The position numbers and the translations under genes are program-made. Under the pieces are notes generated by a model. It was not told the origin of the DNA and did no database searches. It saw only the letters and a program-made list of their open reading frames with translations. A stretch of 64,000 bases of DNA, from assembly GCA_013397695.1 (NCBI GenBank), contig VYZI01000021.1, positions 2,921,924 through 2,985,923 on the forward strand, read 5' to 3'. Positions 38,604 to 51,999 of the stretch are shown here, one piece after another. This stretch comes from Centropus unirufus. Its lineage: Eukaryota > Chordata > Aves > Cuculiformes > Centropidae. The stretch's first letter is position 1, and the number at the start of each line of letters is the position of its first letter.

Positions 38604-38641
38604 CTGGTGTTTTAAGGTTAGACTGGTGTTTTAGGGTTCTG
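38604..38641. repeat. 19-bp tandem duplication
   Basis: CTGGTGTTTTAAGGTTA and CTGGTGTTTTAGGGTTC lie head to tail with a 19-base period and two mismatches in 17 aligned bases. A simple local duplication. Confidence 0.8.
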
Positions 38642-40671
38642 TGGTACCCAGTGTCAGGGGTCACAAAGCTTCATTGTCACCTGTTTGTGGCAGAGCACAC
38701 TGGGACATTTCTGATGTTTAAGAACTGGAGTCATATCCTGCATCTGGTTTCAATGATCCACCCACACAGTGAGGGGCACTATCCTGCTGTGGGTTCACAG
38801 GAATAGCTCCATCCCTACTCTTCTCCATGGAGAGGATCAAGCTTCAGGTCATGCCCATACATCTCCCTATGACTGACGAGGGGAGTAATACAGGACTACA
38901 GAAGAGAGAGAGGAAAGCCTTTTATAGTCATGCTTGCTGGAAGTTTGGAGTGGAAATCTCTGAACGAATTCAGACTAGCTTTTAGATTTCTGACTACCTC
39001 TAAGGTCTACTTTTTCTTTCTTTTTTCAAACTATTTCTATTTTCAGCTGAAAACCAGGCAATACAGAAGCTCACAGCTGTGCATGCACCAAAAGGAACCA
39101 TGCAGATTTTTTCCGAACTTACTTGCTGGAAATTGTTGATTCCGTCTGCATGAAATAACTCCAAAAAACCATTGTTACCCGCCATTCAACCATTTCAGAG
39201 GAATTTGCATGGCATAGATGTTTCCCTATTGGCCTAGCACTGCCTTGTGCAGTAAAGATTGTCCTGATTCAAAACCAGCAAGAAAAAAAACCAAATACAA
39301 ATCTGTGTACACAATGACTAGTTGCTCCTTTCTTTAACCACTTCCATGAGCTCTATGATTGTTAACTCTTGAGCCTGAATTTTTTAGATGGCACTATATT
39401 TTTTCTTTTGCCGTATATCTATTTCATGTATTAAGATCCTCAAAAACTTTTGTATACATCCACGGAGGTTACTGCAGACAAATGAAATCCTACTCAAGCC
39501 CATGCTCTGGGCTTGCCAGATGGAAGCAGCTCTTGTCCAAGAGTTACATACTTTATTAGCATGATGCTGAACCTGAACCTCTCAGCAGGGTATTTTGCCT
39601 TGATCACAGTAAATTTAAACCTATCCACACTGCCAGCAGAAGCAAGCCCACCACAGCCTGCATGTGTAAGCGTAAATAACAGCAGCAGCCAACAATTACT
39701 CTGGAAAAGCTTGGTTCTTTTTACAAACCGCAACACAAACTTTAATGCTGAATTTGGGTTCTCCAGTTTAGGGGATTTACACATGGCAAATCTGGCAATT
39801 AGGAAGCAGGCCCTTGCAAGTCTTGTTGTTTTACTTTCCAGATCAAATCTGATTAATTCTGTGTTTCACCTTTAAGAAATTTTGACTTCATGAAAACAAA
39901 AAAGGCAGCACAAAAGTAAAAAAAAAAAATCCAACTCTTCTAGTGCTGCTCACTTCCACTCTTGTTTGGACCACAGAAGCATGTTACACTGAAGACAGCA
40001 CAATACCAGCACAGGAACTGAGGATTACAGAGCAAAATTTACCTTACAGACCTGATGGATCCAAGGGAGACATCGTTTTGTTGCCTACACATGGCTTGAC
40101 AAAAGGCTCAGAGATCACAGGCTGGAAGAAAATGTAAATTCACCAGAAATTGAGGAGTAGGACCTTGCAGTAAAACTGGGAGCTGGTATTGTCACTGCCT
40201 GGGAGAAGAGTTGTGCCACCCTGAATTATCCTGAAGGAGAGCTCTTTATGTAGTTTTTCCACAAATAGCAACAGGTGAGTGGTATCATACAACCTAATCC
40301 TTTTATTTTGCACTTCACACCTTCCTGGTTTATCTAAAACTCATGCTACACTCAGTGAATTAGGAGGTTGATTGAAAAGTACCTTATATACTAGTTACCT
40401 GTGAGATGTGCACTTAAGTGAAGGTTTAGGGGCAGAGGAATGGCATACAATAAAGAGTAGTGTACTTTGAAAGGTCTAGGCAATGCTGCAAGAAATGGCA
40501 CTACCTCACAGTTGTCAAGGCTCAGAAGTTTTATTACCATGGAATTTCACTTTTGCCTCTAATTCTTAACACAGTGACCAGTTCTGGGACTGAGAGGATT
40601 TGCTGATCTAATATAGATAGTGATTTCGTAGGTTTGTTCAGATTTATATAGACAGCACCCTGGGATCAGGA

Positions 40672-40690
40672 ATTACATTTAAAATGTAAT
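40672..40690. repeat. Perfect inverted repeat, 9-bp arms
   Basis: ATTACATTT and AAATGTAAT are exact reverse complements around a single A. AT-rich composition makes this less surprising than the GC-containing inverted repeats elsewhere in the window. Confidence 0.85.
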
Positions 40691-42588
40691 AAAATGTTCT
40701 TGTGCACTTTTACTCACAAATACTGTACTTAAAAAAGTAAACATCAAATAATCTCAGATATCTTTCAAGAAAATGTTGACATAGCTCCAAGAGCTCATAC
40801 AGATGACTGAATAGTTTTCTGAGTAAACTTAATAAACTCGTATTCTTATTCTTTCAGTGTAACATGAAGTATCACATCACAGAGAAGAGAGAAAACTAAG
40901 CCATATAATTTATCAGAAATCTATTTTAAACATAAATTTCAACCTATGAAGAATACAGACATTTATGTGGGCATGTTTTTATACTACTTACAGACTTATA
41001 GTTTAAAAAATGATAGCAGTTAAGTTTCATCCATATAAATGAATCAAATTCCCATTGCTAAAAATTTGTCCCTGTTCCTAAAGTGACACCTCAGTCCTTT
41101 CCACTCAGCAGCAACATTACAATGATTTCAAGGGCCAGGATTTGACCTCCTAATGTGTTCAGAAGGACTTCATGTAACTCAGGAGTTTTAGCACAATTAC
41201 TCCTCTAAGTAGTCAAAATGATTCATCTACGTTATCTGTCTTTATTAAACAGTCATTTACCCTAGTGAGTCCCACTCAAGGGAACCTTTATAATTCTGAC
41301 AAGCCCTTACAGTCAAAATGACACAAAATATATAGGAATGGTTAATAATACTGTTATTTCTATGTCTGTAGATAAACATCAGCTGGTAATTTTAGAGCAA
41401 CAATCCATTGGAGCAGAAGCAAAAATCTATCGTTTACACAAGAAAACAACCCATAATACTATGCCAGGAGTGAGGTGAACACCACAAGGCAAGAGAAACC
41501 CCTGGGAGACACCGAGTTTGGATTCTTAATGTATTTTGCACAACATAAAATGAAGTTTTTCTTAGAAGAATTAATGAGATTGCTGAAGAATGAGAAAATA
41601 AATTGTGTCATTCGAAGCCTGTTGGAGTCCATAGCTGTGCCAAAGTGGCTGGCATGACTGCTATTATCAACCTATAATCACTTAAGGAGTAAAATAACAA
41701 AAAATATATATGTTCTTTGTTCTAGAAGGGATAGATTCCAAGTGAGAACCTACCGAAATCTTTGATGCCAAGGCCATGTCCAGTTGAAAAACACTGCATT
41801 TGCAGTAATTTCTCCCTCATCGCACATGGACAATCCACCTTAATAATATTGGTGTGTCTAACATCAGAATGGAAAATTACATCTGAAGAAGGGTCTCGGG
41901 GAGGCCTTTTTGTGTTTGAGAATATCTACATTCCTTTGAAATTTTCATAATAATTCCAGACAGGGCCCTGACTTCTAAGTCAAGGGAAGGTGGAAGGGGT
42001 TTTCCAATGTAACATCAGATTGGAACCCCTTCATAGGACCAGGTGAGCATTTTCACCTCCAAGGCACTTAGAATTTCAGATGCATTGAATGTTGAGAAGG
42101 TTCTTGATCTTTCAACCCTAATTTGGTGAAACAATGCATATTTTCAAGGTTTTTACATCACTTGTAATAAAGACCTTAGTTTTGTTACAGTCTTGTGTGA
42201 ATGGACTACTGAAACTTCATGATTCATGACATTTTGTGAAGTCCTATGCTTCTATACAACTGTCTTTTTCACAAAAAGACTAAAGTTAATCCTCATAGGG
42301 AGGATCTGGAGTAGCTCCCAAAGGCACAGTCCTGCATCAAAGCAGTGCAAAACAATTCATTTTGATCCTACAGCTGAAGGAGTCAAAAAGTTTGAGTAAA
42401 ATAAAACCATTTTTCCTCCCTCCATCTGTTTTTGGTTATTATGTTCCATCCCTCCGTGTAGTACCTCCTGTGGACAGGTGAATTAGAGCTGAAGAATGAA
42501 CACTGAAAGACTTTATGGAGTATACTGCTCTTTGATCTTCCTTGTTTCTGCCCATAGATGAACAGAGCAACCTAAGCACAGCAATTAG

Positions 42589-42606
42589 TGTTAATAGCTA
42601 TTAACA
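42589..42606. repeat. 18-bp perfect palindrome
   Basis: TGTTAATAGCTATTAACA equals its own reverse complement. Its GTTAAT half-sites resemble the HNF1 half-site (GTTAAT), although the spacing differs from the usual one-base gap (here the halves are separated by AGCT). Protein binding is untested. Confidence 0.9.
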
Positions 42607-43616
42607 GGCTTCACAAAAGACACAAAGGAACACAAGTAGGTGGTTTACAGCATAGCAGATAAAAACAAAATAGGTACTTTCTGTTGCACCACTCCTACAG
42701 CAAGTTTAGGCTGAGGGTCCAGAGGCTCCAACTGGCGGAGTCCATTTCTAGTAAATAGACCCAAAAAAAGTAATATACATATATTGAACGTGTGGATAGT
42801 CACTGCAGCAGAGGAAACATATTTGTCTTGTCCTTAACAAAGACCCCTGTGAACAAAAAATCTGGGGGGAGGAAGACTATTCTTGACTTCAGTGTTTTCT
42901 GACTTAAACCTAAATAAAATCAACATGGACATCACCATAAACACTTAGATCTCAGTGCATGAAGAAATTAAAAAGAGAATCAGACACTGCTCTGTAGAAA
43001 CAGAGTAATTTCCATTGAGTATAGCCCTAAGAGAGACTACAGACAACAAAATTACAAAAGTTTATAATCCTGTCTTCCACTCCAATCACCTCCCTGAAAG
43101 CCCAAGGAGAGCGCTCTGAGCCAGCCTTCTGCTGCTTAGTTCAGGCTCTAAGACCTCAGCATTACTTGGGCCAAAGGACTAAGATAGGTCATGTTTCTAC
43201 AGGTTCTTCCCTGTAAGCCACTCAGCTGGTTACCCAAGCTCTACAACATCACACCCCCTGCCTTCCCAACTTCATCCTCCACCGCCTGGGAAACAAGAGT
43301 CGGGAGGCGAGTACACTGTGTATAATACTTCTCTACGGTTACGATGACAGATCACTCTTGAGTTTTCATGCTGTTTTAACAGTAGAAGCAACCTTCTCTC
43401 TGTCCCCCAGAAGCCAGTAAATGATGTGGCCACATTTGTTTGCTGGTGTTTCGGCAAACATACACATACACATGCTGAATAGAGTACCCTCATACATTCA
43501 CAGACATGGTCTAACAAAATGCATTTTTCAATACAAATACCAGCCTTTAGAGACAACACATAAGAGTACTGCATCAAGCTGACACTTTGACAAATACATA
43601 TATGTTTATGCTATAC

Positions 43617-43635
43617 ATATATATATATATATATA
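43617..43635. repeat. (AT)n microsatellite
   Basis: Nineteen bases of alternating A and T, followed by an A-rich stretch and a single undetermined base at 43651. The nearby N suggests the assembly was uncertain just after this repeat. Confidence 0.9.
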
Positions 43636-43699
43636 AAAAATAAAAATCTGNCTGGGAAAAAAAGGAAAAAAAAGAACAAAGATGCAATAAATCAGAGAA

Positions 43700-46600
43700 C
43701 ATCTAAGTATTTTTAGCCATAAGCTATTTCTTAAATCAGGAAGGAAAACGTGCATTAATCAGAACATTAGCTCCAGACAGTACAACAACATCAGGAACAC
43801 GGCTACTGTATAGAAAGTCATGAATCATTACAGGCCTACAAAACATTTATATAACTTTAACATCATCATTTGCTTTGATCAATAATATGACACATGAAAG
43901 ATAACAGGTTCACAACTTTTTCCCCCAGTGTGAGCTCTGGATGTGTGAAAATCTATAGAAATAACAAAAGTAATAATAAATAATTTTTACTTTTTGTCCC
44001 CCTGCACCATGACCAAGGGCATCTCAAAGCCGATTAGAGCCCGTAGCTTATTCTCCACAGCTATTTGATTCTAGTACTGTGTGATCAAAGTTGTCAAAAT
44101 GCTACACTGCAGAGACTGGCCAATGATGCACTGGACAATTTCTGATGTGCATACTGACTATGTCCTCCTGCCCATAGTGATGGGTGGGATCTGACAAAAG
44201 AACAAGCTAGAGCAAAGATTTTGACCAGTAGAGCAATCTCTACATGGACTTCTGTGGCAAGCTGAATCTGAAGGAATCCCTGAGACTTTTTATACCCTGA
44301 AGTACTCTAAAATGTGGAAAACAGCAATTCAGTAGCAATTTCTGGAAAGTGGTAGTCACTCTAAACTGCACCAAAAGCAAATCATTATTCAGGTTGCTAG
44401 ATGGGGAAAATGAAATCAAGGAAAGCATGCTTACACGCACAACGAATTCAGCACTGGAAGTCTAAGAGATCCCTTTTCTGATGACTAAAAGTACGCTCTT
44501 GCTGTATTTCCACATTTCATGACTATGTGTGTACTCCCACTTTATCCCTTTGCTTCAGAAGTGAGTCTATTCATGTCCATGAAAAATAAAGAGACATCCA
44601 ATTTGCCTGCTACAGTTCTGCTTCCCTGGGCTGAAACTCTCCTCAGAAGAGAACTTTATGATCATTTACTTCTTTTTCCGCAACTGCCTTCAAGTGTTTA
44701 TTCTGGCTAAAGGGAGAACCAAAAAAGTCAAAGACATGGATGACAGACAAAATGTTGAGCCCTATAGCACCCTCTTTCATGTCCTTTTCTTCCCAATTAA
44801 TAACTCTGGATGTTGTAACTAATCTCACTTGGACCTGGAAAAAGCACTTGGCTCATATCCCTTAATTAGTATCTTTAGCACAGTGGAGATGACTGTAAAT
44901 TATCACTGTCTGTAAAGTGAGGAATAGGAACCTCCAGCTGAAGGAGTTTCTATGGCCTTGCTACCTGCCAGTATTTAAGATTGAGTGCTTCAGTAAGTCG
45001 GGAGTTATATTTAAAAGCTCTATATACATTTATAGCAACTTAGACTTAAAGGGATATCTTATATTTTCCTCTCAGGGAAAAACTGTTCTTGGATTCAGTT
45101 TCATTTAATCACCTTTTATTCAAGCTATTCGTGCAATTTCTTATGGTATTGAGTGCTTGAGGTTTGCTTTAATTAACTCCTTTAAGAATGAGTCATGCAA
45201 TGTATTCACTACTAAGATACATTTTGAGAGCTAGCTGGGGAAACGATAGAAGCGGATATAATAAAAAGATAAATTTTCTTTTTTCCCTGCTCTTGTCCTT
45301 TCACCAAAACATGGTATACAGTTAAAACCTAAGAGGAATCTGGGATGTTGTTGTAACACCCTCTCCTCACATATAATCTGTAGAGCCAGTCATCTGATCC
45401 CAATTCGCCTATTATTGTAGCACGGATAACACAGACTGCAATCCAGTCCTGGGATCAAGAGCACGTAAAACATTCAGAAATATTTCTCAAGATTTTCCCC
45501 CATACTTACAGATATTAAAAGCAGAGGCACAGAAGCAGAGGACTCTTAACAAATATACTAATGAATACCAAGTGATATAACTATTTCTAATATGAATGTC
45601 TACAAAATAAACCTGATATTTCTGTAAATATTTTTCTATGATACTTTGTCCTCCATAAACTCTCTCTAATGCCTGTGATGCTTAATGTTAAATTTGTCTT
45701 AAAATTTTCAGAATCAGCATCATTAATACAGCTGCCTGACAATGAATACAGAAAGTATTTCCAAAATGTGTAATAGTTTTGACAAATACTGTTCTTTTTT
45801 TGGAAAGTGCTCATTGTTACTAATCAATACTTGCCATTATGTGTACAGACATGCTAATCGCCTATTATTTTTCCTATTCCCTGCTTGGTATTCTGTAAAT
45901 TATTGAAAGGAAGATAAACGTGGGGTTATAAGACCGTTTGAATATTTTTCAGATTATGAGTTACTCTTGACAAAAATTGTATATATTCAGTGATTCAGAT
46001 CTATATGTATAAGTATCCACTATCTGAATATTCACAATAATTAATGATGTGACTCTCTCATACATACTAAATAAAAGCTGGTCCTACTATTCACAAAGAT
46101 ATCTGGAAAATTATTTTTGTTATTACTCAATCACACTTTCAAAATTATTTCTCAACAGAAGTCTGAAAGTCACTAGAAAACAAATATATATGCACCTTCT
46201 TCATATTACTTAATAGATCACCATATCTTAACTATAATGAAAAGATTAAATAAGGAAAAAAAGCCCAAAAGGTATGAGATAACTTTCCTAGCAGCATTAA
46301 TGTATCAGTTTCTCAACTGTGTAAATTGATATAAATCAAGTTAGGTCAACAGAACAAAGCCAACCTCAGACCTCCAAGCCCTTCTTAGAAATTATACTTA
46401 CACTTTCTTCTTACAATAATCTGGCAATGTGACTGCGCTTGGACTTTGCAGGAGTTCAGTTTTCTCTGTGGGAGATAGAGAGGTCAGAGTTTAGGAGAAG
46501 GATTTTCTCTTTGGGTTTTTTTTCTTTTATTTTTTAAGAATTCTCCCTGATATAGTCCCCAATCCTACTTTTTCCTCTAACTCTCTTCCTCTTTCCTCCT

Positions 46601-48370
46601 ACTAAAGAACAAGAAAGGTTTAACTCTCCATGTCCAATTTCTACCTTCAAAATATTATGAGAGTTGTGGTGTATTGGCTTATTAGAACATATATATTAAT
46701 TTGGTTATTAGTCACAGAGGCCTGGAAAATTCACTTAGATCTTCAGATGGTACAGAAATCAGTGGACCTCATCTGTTCTTAATTACTTTCTCTGAATGTG
46801 ATAACTCTTCTCAGCAGGTCTGACTCTCAGAGAAGCCAATGCAAGTCCACAATCTTTCACACTTTTGGACTAAGACACAGATATCATTATTCTCCCCTCT
46901 CTTTCCTCTGCTTTCTCAAAACAAGAGAAAATTACATATGTTGTTTACAAACCAAATAGATTTTGCAATATTAACTCATTTTCATTATATGCTTGACCAG
47001 GACATGAAATCTGTATATCTGAATTCAAGAGGGGTTTGTCTTGGCATCTGATCTCACACTGCACACAGTAGAGATTTAGCTATAGACAAAACTTAATTTT
47101 AAAAGAATGAGAACTCATTAAAAAAAAATAGAAAAAAAACCAGATACTTTCACTTGAATTATTTAGTAATTACATGTCATGTAGCTGAATTAAGATCTCT
47201 TCTGCTTTCCCTTCTGAAGCTTTCACAGACACAGTGGGAATTTTCTACAGTTGTGATGTAGGGGTGAGCTAGAACCATGTTTTTTCTTTAAAAAAATAAA
47301 TAAATGTGTACTTACAACAGGAGCAGCTTTGAGAGCCACACTCACAGTCTCTCTCCCTCTGTTAGGCTTCATTTGATAGCTATGAACTGTGGATAAAGAA
47401 TAAATATGGCTTTTCAGTGCCCTAGGACTCTCACCTGACTTATTTATGTCTGACCTAGTAGAACACCACTGACCTTGGAAAGTTTAATTGAGGCTGGGAT
47501 TATATGGCACTGCTTGAGGCCACCTGAATTTAGAGGGTGTGACACACACTTTCTCATATTGACTCTCTAGTGTCTGCTTGGAGATGCACGTGTTGGTGCA
47601 CATATACTTGGGTGCACATTTTTGTACACCAAATTAATCCTAGTAGCAGGGAAACACCCTGTTGTAAGCCTACTGTGTGCAGTGTCATAAGGAAAAAGAC
47701 CACTATTGCCAGGAAGACAGCCTGAATGTGTTAGGTTTGTTAGGATTTTTGTGTGTTTGTTGTCTTTTTCCCTTTCCCAGCACATTTTCACTAAGATCTG
47801 ATTTTTACAGTTGACTCTTAACTTTTTATAATCTGATTCTGCCTAGGAATGGAGAATTTAAAGCATGAAGGGGAAGAATTACACAGACACTAATTTAGCC
47901 CCACTAGTACGTATTGTTTTTAACATTTTTAAATTAAATTTAAGTGTATGATGAATGCTGATCATTTTCACTCCTTTTGATTTTCAAGAAAGTTATAGGT
48001 ACTTAAAACTTCTCCCATTTCAGCTAAATGTAAAGAGAGAAAAAAAAAGACAGAATAAAAAGACTGAAAGGTGGAATAAAATGAAATGGCATAGATATCT
48101 GTTAGCCAAACAGTACTATCTTTCCTACTGGAGATTGTCCCTAGATGGACATAAATAGCTCTCATCTCAGTTTCTGTAAGGCAGAGGCCAACAAATGTGT
48201 GGTATTATGCATGGAGTCCTTTTATGGCGCAGACTATTGTCCACTGGAGACCAAGCAGACACCACTAAGAAAACCTCACCTAAGGCCACAGGCAAGAGCC
48301 AAGCCCAAAGGGGATTGCCCTCCCATCAAAAACACTCTCCCATTTCCAGCCTGTAATATGTATTTTCCCT
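43700..48370. other. Non-coding AT-rich stretch, no gene recognised
   Basis: Short frames only, none recognisable. No repeat consensus recognised. Scattered A and T runs and CA/TG-rich patches are unremarkable. Confidence 0.65.
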
Positions 48371-48379
48371 GTCTTTCAG

Positions 48380-48427
48380 AGTTCATCAGTGCCAAAGCCC
48401 TGAGACAGCCTGACTTGAGCCACACAG
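48380..48427 (+). other. Exon-like 48-base segment
   Basis: The acceptor side is TTTTCCCTGTCTTTCAG and the donor is CACACAG|GTAAGTG, both near consensus. The 48-base interval is open in one frame (FISAKALRQPDLSHT), consistent with a phase-preserving microexon, and is closed in the other two. I do not recognise the peptide. It is one of the two best splice-site pairs in the window, but a pair this good can arise by chance. Confidence 0.3.
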
Positions 48428-48746
48428 GTAAGTGTGAACACCGCACTATTGGAAAGGTTAAAATATTCCTGGATGGAAATAATCTGCAAAATGTCCTCAG
48501 AAATAAAATGACTCCATGATGCTTTCAAGGCGAAGATTATCCATTCTCTGCCTTATTTCTAATATGCTGCCTGAACTGAAACTGTGACCATTTTCTGTTT
48601 GTAGGTGTCATAGGACATGAAATGATGAGAGGGTGGCTGTTAAGAGCAGCCACAATTCCCCTACCTCTCTCCAACAGGTTATGCCATGAATCAGAATATA
48701 TTTTATTGTATTTATAGTTCTATACACAGTGACACAAAGCACTTAC

Positions 48747-48792
48747 CTGAGTCCTTAGCAAGATGATACAAAGATCTGCATGGATTAAAATC
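48747..48792 (-). other. Exon-like 46-base segment on minus strand
   Basis: On the minus strand CAGCTTTTCCAG precedes the segment and ACTCAG|GTAAGTGC follows it, an exact donor consensus. Two of three frames are open (for example DFNPCRSLYHLAKDS). It lies 320 bases from the plus-strand exon-like segment, so at most one is likely to belong to a given transcript unless transcription is bidirectional. Confidence 0.25.
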
Positions 48793-49099
48793 CTGGAAAA
48801 GCTGTCAATTGAATATGTGTTGTTTGCTATTCATGGTCCAATTCCCAGTTTCTATATTATTGAATCTAGGAAAAGATGCCAGCACGGAATAATTGCATCT
48901 GCACAGGAAAATTTTCAAGATGGGTGAAGAAAGCACAATAGTAAAGCTATCTACAGCTGTCATCATTGGTGACATCCTACAGACTTTGCAAACAAACTTT
49001 ATTTTTTGAAGTCTCTGGTGAACAGAGGACATTTTAGAATGAATAACAGACCTCAAGACAGAATTCTGCCTTTTTCTCTCTTTTTTTTCGCAATCCCTC

Positions 49100-50700
49100 T
49101 TTTCTCACTTGGTGAAGCAGCAGCTTAAGTGGCAGACCTTTCCAATATCCAAGAATAACATCAGTCTGTGTAGCTGAACCCTTTCATCTCTGTTATGCTC
49201 CACAAACCAATTCACTATGTTGTGCTATTGCCATGCAAGAGCTTGGCTCTGAACATCTGGGAGGAGAAATAGTCACCCACATTCGAACAGTGTAGCTACT
49301 GATCACATTAACATTTACACTGATTTTAACACAATTTCCATCCCATTCAGCAGCTACCAGCCTTTATCATGCTCACAGACCTACCAGTCAAGATTTCAGG
49401 ATTCACTGAATTTTTTCAATACTGTTTTTGTGTCCCTAAGCAGACCAGTAAGGCTGTCTCACAAGAGTATAATTAAGTCTTTAAATTAAAAACATGTATA
49501 TAAATTTTTGAGAGCATCTCATTATTAATCTGGACCTGTCAGAACTGTATTCATTATACATGATCATGGCGAAATAACACTAATACAGATATACTTCTGA
49601 AACATTACAGACAATAACAAAAAAAGTGACAGAAAAAAATATCTGTGATCCTTATTTATTGAATTTTTAATAGAAAGTCAGCGGAGGTTTTATCTGATGT
49701 CATTTGGTTTAGGTTCCATGATATTTTTGTATTTGACCAAATTCCCTTATCATCTCATTGCTTGTATTCTGCTCTGCCAGCATCCAACAAACTGATATAT
49801 TCATCTTCAATTTTATAATAAAGTTTTAGCTACCACAGGTTTAAAAAAAAAAAGAGAGAGAGAGAGGGGAAAGGAAAATTGTATCTAAGATACTAAACAT
49901 ATCAGGCATGTGTGATTGTCAAGGAATCTAGCAATTAACCTTCGTCTTACTATAGAAATTTTAATTGTTAAAAGACATTTGACTCATAGATTCATGACTA
50001 TTTTTCTTTTATGTAAATCCTTAGTTATTCCTATTTATAGGGTCATATTAAGAAAACTGTTATGATCTCAGGCACTATACAGTGAATGTTTTGAAGCAAG
50101 GTTGGTGATCATTAATTTTCTGTGATTGTAGTTAATAACCAAAGGTGAAAAGATAATTAGAAGCGACAATTCTGAGGCAGGGAATTTAAACCAAGGACTA
50201 ATGAGCAAGTTATTGTGCATGTCTCCATCTCGTCTTTAGTGCTTTATTTCCCATTCTGTCATGACATTTTTCCCTCTTTTTTCCATAGGTTTCACACTTC
50301 CACATCTCTTCACCACTCATTCTCTCCATAGCTCTAGCAAAAATGACCTGAAAATTGTTAAAATAGCTCCTGTCTATAGTTACTCTAGTTGTTCATTTCT
50401 TCTGCAGATCGCTTGGTAAACTTGTTTTACCTTAACTTGAAGTGAGTATATGCCTCTCTCGATTTTACTCCTTCCTCAGAGGTCCCATCTTAGAGTCTCT
50501 ATCATCTCCATAGAAGCCAAGGTCTGACTGGCAAAGCAAACAAACAAACCTTCAATTACTCATTTTCTTGTGTAACTTATAAATGAGGCACGTTTATTCA
50601 GAGTTGAGGACAAAGATATAACATTTTTTGGCCTTTATCACAATTAAGAAAAAGAAATCAATACTAAAAGGCTAGGGAGATGGAAGAGAATGAGAATAAG
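49100..50700. other. Non-coding AT-rich stretch, no gene recognised
   Basis: No recognisable frame. It contains an A11(GA)n run at 49843-49867. Otherwise unique sequence. Confidence 0.65.
49843..49867. repeat. A-run joined to (GA)n
   Basis: Eleven A followed by about seven GA units. It looks like a retroposon-style tail that has expanded, but no element body is visible upstream. Confidence 0.85.
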
Positions 50701-50718
50701 AGTTGGGAGGTAGATTTC

Positions 50719-50800
50719 CAGCTGAAATAAATCAGTGCTACTAATCAGAGTGGAGCAAAACCAGTTTAAAACATCTGAGGATCTGGCCCAAGGTTAGCTT
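50719..50800. repeat. Ancient amniote dispersed repeat remnant
   Basis: 'aatcagagtggagcaaaacc', then 'agtttaaaac' and the diagnostic 'gaggatctggcccaagg' end. The end motif matches the usual 'gatcagaatctggccc' end of the family. Strongly diverged. Confidence 0.5.
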
Positions 50801-51099
50801 TATTTTGCTTTCATAAAAGAACCCACAACAATAAAACGGAAAAACAATGAACATGGCCATAGTACATCAAGCTAGGCTGGGTCTTAAGAAAGGGAGCTAA
50901 CTGGTTTATTATATAGATGTTATACTTTGACAAAATGTGACAACTACACCTTTTCATTTCCCCAGTGGCCTCCAGGAGGTTTAAGATTTAGTATCCTATA
51001 GAACACTTCAAGCTTGCGAAACTTCTTCTTATGGTTTCTTATGAGTCCTGCAGGCTGTGAAAGAGATTACAATGCTTTATATTAACTTCTCTCTGCTTG

Positions 51100-51420
51100 G
51101 AAGAGATATGCTAGTGGACTGATACCAAAGCCTCCTCCTCATCACCGATCTGCAGAAGGGCTACATCTGAAACTACAAGTCGCTCTCCTCCAAGTCAGAA
51201 AATGAGCCATTTGCAACAGCAGCTCCACATTTTTCACAGCCCTGCCGAGTTCCTGGCCAAAAGTGTCAGTGCTGCCACGGCTTCTGATCTTGTGCAGCCA
51301 TCAGTTTAAAATGTGCAATTTCCATGCACGTCTGTTCTGGGCTCATTGCAATTTCAGTCCCCAGGACAGCCAAGGCATGGTGAGACAAAGTCAGCTTCCT
51401 CTGTTTTGAAGTCAGGTAGG
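51100..51420. promoter_or_regulatory. Candidate conserved non-coding block
   Basis: A repeat-free stretch of balanced composition in AT-rich surroundings. It contains CATTTGCAACAGCAG, TTGTGCAGCCATCAG and ATTTCCATGCACG motifs, and ends GAAGTCAG|GTAGGC, a donor-like site. All frames are interrupted. Candidate status rests on complexity and composition only. Confidence 0.25.
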
Positions 51421-51999
51421 CTAAAAAATAACTAAAAATAAAGAAGAGAATAGCAAGACAGAACCAAATTTAAAAAAAATTTTGTGTGTTTGCCTATCCT
51501 TCCTTTTTCCCCACCTGGCAGGGTCTGGAAAAATCCGTTTGAATATTCCATTGTGGGATTGTGGATGAAAGAATAAGCTGCTGTGTCAGGCCTTTTGAAA
51601 CACTCCTATTACCTGCATGCCATTCAGCTGTCCTCAGAGGAAGTACATGTGATTTTTGGTATCCGAGTCAGGATGCAGTATAAATACAGTCAGACCTCCC
51701 TGAGGTTCCACAGATGAAGATCCACAGAGGAGAAAATTTGTTGTGAGTCATTCAGGCAAAGGAGATGAAGGCTCTGCTCTGCACTCATGCTGTCTGTTTC
51801 TAAATTTCAGATAATTAAGGGAATATTAACATGTACCTCATGAAAATGTATTTTCTAGAGACTCACCTGGAATATCAGAATAAAGTGTTTTGAGTAATTT
51901 ACTGCCTACTCCTAAGTGATCTATAAGGACTGAAAGAATACTGATTTCCTCAGATCTTAATGCCAAAGATGGGTCCTAACATATTTATACTCCTTGTCA

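Noticed and set aside
51679..51690. TATAAATA box as a promoter
   Set aside because: An isolated TATA-like string in AT-rich DNA with no CpG island, initiator or downstream gene.
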